Shown here: positions 41,906 through 45,446 of the stretch, piece after piece
Position numbering within the stretch: the first letter of the stretch is position 1
How the letters are laid out: each line of letters begins with the position of its first letter
Assembly (NCBI GenBank): GCA_964544765.1
Contig: CAZJDM010000014.1
Coordinates: 1-45,446 of the forward strand
DNA from: CAZJDM01 sp964544765
Lineage (GTDB): Bacteria > Bdellovibrionota_B > Oligoflexia > CAYFLR01
Length of the DNA stretch: 45,446 bases
Direction: 5' to 3'
Translations under genes and position numbers: made by a program
The notes under the pieces: model-generated
What the model saw: the letters and a program-made list of their open reading frames with translations, nothing else
The model's database searches: none
Told to the model about the DNA's origin: nothing

Positions 41906-42760
41906 TTGAAGAAAATATTAGTTGCGGGTGCTACCGGATATTTGGGTGGTTTTGTTTTTCATGAACTTAAGAAAAGGGGCTATTGGGTAAGAATTCTAGT
42001 AAGAAACGAAGAACAAGCATCCAAACTAAAGAATACCGTTGATGACGTATTTATCGGAGAGGTTACCAATCCTAAATCATTAGAAGGAGCAACAAAAGGG
42101 ATAGACGTTGTATTCTCATCCATAGGAATAACTAGACAAAAAGACGGCCTTACTTATCAGGATGTTGATTATCAAGGTAATTTAAATTTACTTCATGATG
42201 CTCTGGAAAACAAGGTAGAAAGATTTGTCTATGTATCAGTTCTAAATGCGGAAAGAATGCCTACTTTAAAGATTATTCAAGCTAAGGAGCGTTTTGTAAC
42301 AGCACTTATCGATGCTGACATAAATCATTGTATCATTAGACCGACCGGCTTTTTTGTAGATATGGCAGAAATGCTGGATTTAGCTAAAAAAGGAACTATT
42401 TATCTTTTTGGAGACGGAGAATTGAGAGGCAATCCCATTTCTGGTAAGGACTTAGCGGGGGTATGTTGTGATAGTATTGATGCAAATGTAAAAGAACTCA
42501 AAGTCGGTGGACCAAAAGTTTATACTCAAAACGAGATAGCTGCCATCGCCTTTTCGGCCCTAGGTCTAAGAAGAAGAGTGATCTATATTCCAGTATGGAT
42601 TATCAAAATAATTCTACCTTTGTTGAGATGGTTTACTTCATCAAAATTTTACGGTCCTATTGAATTTTTTGCCACGGTACTTACTCTTCCCATGGAGACT
42701 GACTGCTATGGAGAGGATTTATTGGAGGATTTTTATCAAGAAGAAGCTAAAAAGAGATAA
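41906..42760 (+). CDS. NAD(P)-binding atypical SDR / NmrA-like reductase
   Basis: A 284-residue protein with a Rossmann fold whose GATGYLGG loop (8-15) begins the domain. It continues with RILVRN, DVVFSSIGITRQ and FVYVSVLNAERM, as in atypical short-chain dehydrogenases of the NmrA group and proteins like NDUFA9 or plant HCF173. The catalytic Tyr-Lys pair of classic SDRs is absent, so it may bind rather than reduce a substrate. The start is TTG with GAGG six bases upstream. It is probably co-transcribed with the glycosyltransferase gene. Confidence 0.86.
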   Translation: MKKILVAGATGYLGGFVFHELKKRGYWVRILVRNEEQASKLKNTVDDVFIGEVTNPKSLEGATKGIDVVFSSIGITRQKDGLTYQDVDYQGNLNLLHDALENKVERFVYVSVLNAERMPTLKIIQAKERFVTALIDADINHCIIRPTGFFVDMAEMLDLAKKGTIYLFGDGELRGNPISGKDLAGVCCDSIDANVKELKVGGPKVYTQNEIAAIAFSALGLRRRVIYIPVWIIKIILPLLRWFTSSKFYGPIEFFATVLTLPMETDCYGEDLLEDFYQEEAKKR

Positions 42761-42829
42761 TCATAAATAAACAAGTTAACAAAATAATGGTTCAATCATT
42801 AAACTGTCCTAGGTGGTGTTCCATGAGGT

Positions 42830-44224
42830 TTATAAATAATTTTTAATATTAGCGGGAAGGACAGGATATATAGTTAGATCTTGTTCTACTTTATCACCGA
42901 TTTGAATATCTCCCAGTTTTTCACGCATAAACACAATCATTCCATCATTAATTATCATACCTGTAAGAGGGCACTTGATTTGGAGATTGGGTCCATAGAA
43001 GCGTACAACATGGGCCCTAGCTAGATTGGCTGGAGCATTATTAATGATTAATCGGTCACCAATTTTATATCCGCGTTTTCGTCCTGCGTTGAGATAGAGC
43101 CAATTGCCATATACTTTTGCTATGGCTAGGTCCCTTTGAAATTCATTAAATAATTGCGTTTTTTCGTTTAGGGCGGCTAAAAGTTGGGAACCTATTTTTA
43201 AATCCAACGGAATAGCTTTGAAATCTGATGGATTGGATTCAAGATTCGATGGATTGGTTTTAACATTCGCTGGATTGGTTTCAAAATTCGCTGGATTGGT
43301 AGCAGCGTTTTCTTCTTTATTTATATTATACATATTTTTAGAATTAAGATTCTCAGATGCTAGTGAAATCCAGGGCATGGTAACACTATTTATTTGCTGA
43401 CCATTTACCATATTAATTAGAGTTAGTTTAACATCGGTTTTCACTTGAACCAATTCGGAGGGTTTGTTGAAATTTCGTTTAAAATCGGCTATCAGCCTTA
43501 GATACAGATGTTCAGCCTTTCTATAGCGTTTAGGCATATACTCTGTCATCCTTTTTTTCTTATCTTTTAAATATAAGATATGCATGGAATCGTACATCCC
43601 TTCTCGGTCCAGTAAAATGGCCCTACGGAATATTTCTTCTTCAACCAGCCATGATAATAGTTTAGCTGTCATCCCTAAAGCATTGGGTCTTTGGTTAATT
43701 GAAACTTCGAATTTTTTTTGACGGTAAATATCTTTAGTGGATACTGGGATACTACCTTGTATTAAGGCTTCTATATCTTGGTAAACCAAATTTTGACCGG
43801 TATCAATATCTGTTACATAGGTTAATTTGTACCCTAAAGCCTCTCCTGTAAAGATGTCACTAATTTTTAATCGATAAATGAACTGTTCAATATCCATGAG
43901 AGAGAGTCTTAATATATCTTGGGAAACAAGGTAGGATGAAGCACCTTCTTTTGTGGGAATAGTGAAATATTCAGGCTTGTTTTGAGATGATGTAAGTTTG
44001 TCCTCTGGTTCAGTAGTTTTAGTAGTTTTAGTAGTATTAGTAATATTAGTAATAGCTTGAGTAAAATTGTAATATTCATCTATATTTTTTTTTGCTTTTA
44101 ATTCATCAATTCCCCAGAAGGTTAATTTCTTTAAATAATAGTAGTTGGAGTCCTCTGTTTGAGATAGGATCGTAGGTGAAAGAAAAATATAAAAAAATAT
44201 GAAGAAAGTAGACTTCTTTTTCAT
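42830..44224 (-). CDS. exported protein of unknown function with a FlgT-C-like end
   Basis: A 464-residue protein with a signal peptide (FFIFFYIFLSPTILSQ), a Thr/Lys-rich stretch after about residue 60, a middle region with paired helices, and an Asn/Pro repeat encoded at 43212-43310. The C-terminal segment (about 375-460), reading KVYGNWLYLNAGRKRGYKIGD, resembles the FlgT C-terminal domain or similar small beta-barrels, though no flagellar genes are near. I cannot assign a function. The ribosome site before the ATG is weak. Confidence 0.7.
   Translation of the reverse strand: MKKKSTFFIFFYIFLSPTILSQTEDSNYYYLKKLTFWGIDELKAKKNIDEYYNFTQAITNITNTTKTTKTTEPEDKLTSSQNKPEYFTIPTKEGASSYLVSQDILRLSLMDIEQFIYRLKISDIFTGEALGYKLTYVTDIDTGQNLVYQDIEALIQGSIPVSTKDIYRQKKFEVSINQRPNALGMTAKLLSWLVEEEIFRRAILLDREGMYDSMHILYLKDKKKRMTEYMPKRYRKAEHLYLRLIADFKRNFNKPSELVQVKTDVKLTLINMVNGQQINSVTMPWISLASENLNSKNMYNINKEENAATNPANFETNPANVKTNPSNLESNPSDFKAIPLDLKIGSQLLAALNEKTQLFNEFQRDLAIAKVYGNWLYLNAGRKRGYKIGDRLIINNAPANLARAHVVRFYGPNLQIKCPLTGMIINDGMIVFMREKLGDIQIGDKVEQDLTIYPVLPANIKNYL
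43212..43310 (-). repeat. 24-bp tandem repeat in the exported-protein gene
   Basis: About four units of 24 bases, best seen as ATTCGCTGGATTGG with two variable flanks, encode NPANFET-NPANVKT-NPSNLES-NPSDFKA. The unit is eight residues; the later copies have drifted. The repeat makes a flexible Asn/Pro linker before the C-terminal domain. Confidence 0.85.
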
Positions 44225-44473
44225 ACTCGAATTGTCGGAAAATATGAAAAAAACCTTAGAATTATGTCACCCCTCTTATGGCAGCAGTTGCTGAAAGTTC
44301 CAGATAACAAGTAATTATCAACCGTTGGCTTATTTTGTATTTTCTTTTCTATAGATAATTTTAGTCTAATTTCATTTTTTCAGTAAATCTGTAATCAGTA
44401 TACTGTAATCAGGCCCTGGTCCAGGTTACAGCTACAGATAACAGCCAACAGGAGTTGTAGGTTCCAATTTTAT
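44225..44473. other. non-coding region between the exported-protein gene and the IS66 remnant
   Basis: No convincing gene is present. It holds a small CAGCA/TGCTG hairpin near 44283, a repeated GTAATCAG (44391-44398 and 44404-44411), a CCTGG/CCAGG hairpin at about 44415-44425, and CAG heptads at 44422-44452. A promoter for the exported-protein gene must lie here or just above its ATG, but I see no strong match. Confidence 0.5.
44422..44452. repeat. degenerate CAG heptad repeat near the IS66 remnant
   Basis: CAG occurs at 44422, 44429, 44435, 44442 and 44449, that is every seven bases with one gap of six. The intervening bases (GTTA, CTA, ATAA, CCAA) are like the CAGTAAC unit at 12250-12277. 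Confidence 0.65.
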
Positions 44474-44549
44474 TGCTCCTCCTCGGTTAAATTTATTTTT
44501 GATCCCAGCTTAGGTGAGAACCAAAAATAAATTTAACCGAGGAGGAGCA
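44474..44549. repeat. perfect 28-bp inverted repeat (long hairpin)
   Basis: The 28 bases 44474-44501 are the exact reverse complement of 44522-44549, around a 20-base centre. The arms start TGCTCCTCCTCGG and continue into an AT-rich half. The right arm encodes the last residues of the broken transposase frame and marks the point where that protein stops resembling IS66 transposases. The length and perfection are unlike an ordinary terminator. Confidence 0.9.
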
Positions 44550-45446
44550 CTGCTCTTATTTAAATCTAACCATTTCTTTAAATCATCCCAAATAGGCTTT
44601 GCTTTTTCCATTCGAATTTTAACTATTTCATCTGGATTTTTAATCTCACATTCATTTTCCACTGCATATATATCTTGAATAAATTTAAGACCCTCTGCTG
44701 CTAACCCTGTTTTCTTTTTGTCTGGCCTGGCATCCAATGCATCTTTGAACTTACGACGAGCATGAGCCAAACACCCAAGGTGAATTATGTCCGGTAATTT
44801 TCCTATACCATCATATACCTGATAACCATCAGAGATTAAGTACCCCTTATAATCTTCTAATATTTTTTTAGGAACATCACCCCCTCTTGATTGATGATAT
44901 TCAAATATTACAGCAGGTGATTCCTTATTATAGTTACCAATCACCCACATGAAGCTTTTCTTAGTAGGATCCCTTCCTTTTTCTTTTAGGACTTGAACCC
45001 TCGTTTCATCAACCCCTATCAGTTGACTTGATAAAATATCTTCTTTTATCAAGTTATTAAGTGGAATTATCAACTCATGAACTTTGATGAGCCAGCGGGC
45101 CATGCTATTTCTTGGGATATCGATTCCCAGCCGTTTAAACATTTGGCTTAATCGGTAAAGAGGAAGGGCATCAATAAATTTACTTACGATAATAAAAGCT
45201 AATAAACTAGCACTAGCTATACTTTTAGGTATTGGCATAGGAGGTAAAGGTGCTGATTTGACAGTCTCTTCACATTTTCTACAGCCATAAATATAACGAA
45301 TAGTGCGTACTACCTCTAGTTTAGCAGGAATATATCTTAAATGCTCAGAAACTTTTTCACCTAAAGAATCTGGCCAATAAAAATGATCTTGTTGTAACCG
45401 TTCACCTACCCCTCAATTTTTAACATCAGGAAATTCGAGTTTATAA
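44510..45446 (-). pseudogene. IS66-family transposase remnant, truncated
   Basis: On the minus strand the frame shows an IS66 transposase from just before the zinc-finger-like GCRKCEETV through SASLLAFIIVSKFIDALPLYR and the DDE residues in IGVDETRVQV and YLISDGYQVYDG, to LKKWLDLNKSS at about 44550. Beyond that it reads through the 28-bp hairpin arm and stops, so roughly the last 100 or more residues of the normal protein are missing. Upstream, an in-frame TGA (45415-45413) separates EFPDVKN from GERLQQDHFYWP, and the 5' end lies outside the window. The copy looks inactive. The genes on its left are not mobile-element genes. Confidence 0.88.

Noticed and set aside
45413..45415. TGA read as Trp (alternative genetic code)
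   Set aside because: TGA is a normal stop in this window (for example accC and tatB), and the transposase is otherwise broken.

Overview
The window is an AT-rich, densely packed chromosomal segment from a Gram-negative (diderm) bacterium. The envelope genes (PilQ secretin, Omp85 barrel plus TamB, lipoproteins, Tat) show an outer membrane. The order pilMNOPQ, two small genes, aroQ, efp, accB, accC, and an HTH/Zn-ribbon protein of the COG3357 type, resemble what is known from lineages of the old Deltaproteobacteria (Myxococcota, Bdellovibrionota, Desulfobacterota, SAR324-like). That placement is an inference; no rRNA is present. TGA ends several genes, so the code is the standard bacterial one.

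Layout. (1) 1-3517, minus strand: a possible ORF remnant, tRNA-His(GTG), ahcY, a dCMP deaminase and the prepilin peptidase pilD. (2) 3578-20618, plus strand: a promoter, then pilM-N-O-P-Q (type IV pilus alignment complex and secretin), a lipoprotein and a TPR protein, aroQ, efp with its own promoter, accB, accC, a frameshifted tamB, and an Omp85 (TamA/BamA-like) gene. Many junctions overlap or touch, and many starts are TTG or GTG. (3) 20644-23025, minus: thiL, an HTH plus zinc-ribbon regulator, and a rhomboid protease with its own zinc ribbon. (4) 23198-24005, plus: a 4-TM protein and a rhodanese. (5) 24029-27657, minus: a small membrane peptide, an ABC-2 permease, its ATPase, and a TGS-domain nucleoside kinase. 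(6) 27756-28581, plus: a single-domain response regulator and an FmdB zinc ribbon. (7) 28608-30779, minus: an unknown lipoprotein and an NlpC/P60 hydrolase. (8) 30856-39711, plus: a putative outer-membrane barrel, a GHMP sugar kinase, pgi, a lipoprotein plus a CcsB-CcsA fusion (System II cytochrome c maturation), and tatABC. (9) 39662-44224: a PrcB-like protein (minus), a GT-C glycosyltransferase and an NmrA-like reductase (plus), and an unknown exported protein (minus). (10) 44225-45446: heptad repeats, a perfect 28-bp inverted repeat, and a decayed IS66 transposase cut at that repeat.

How the genes fit together: most of the window is envelope biogenesis, namely pilus assembly, lipid precursor synthesis (AccB/AccC), outer-membrane assembly (TamB/Omp85), protein export (Tat), cytochrome c maturation and cell-wall or glycan work.

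Most interesting non-gene signals: (a) strongly basic Arg/Gly tracts in PilO and PilP paired with a roughly 50-residue acidic tail on PilQ in the same operon; (b) a ~65-69 bp sequence duplicated immediately upstream of the rhomboid gene and of the ABC-transporter gene; (c) intergenic repeats with a CAGNNNN heptad at three loci; (d) the long perfect hairpin at the IS66 breakpoint; (e) the tamB frameshift. No CRISPR array, prophage or obvious defence system was seen.
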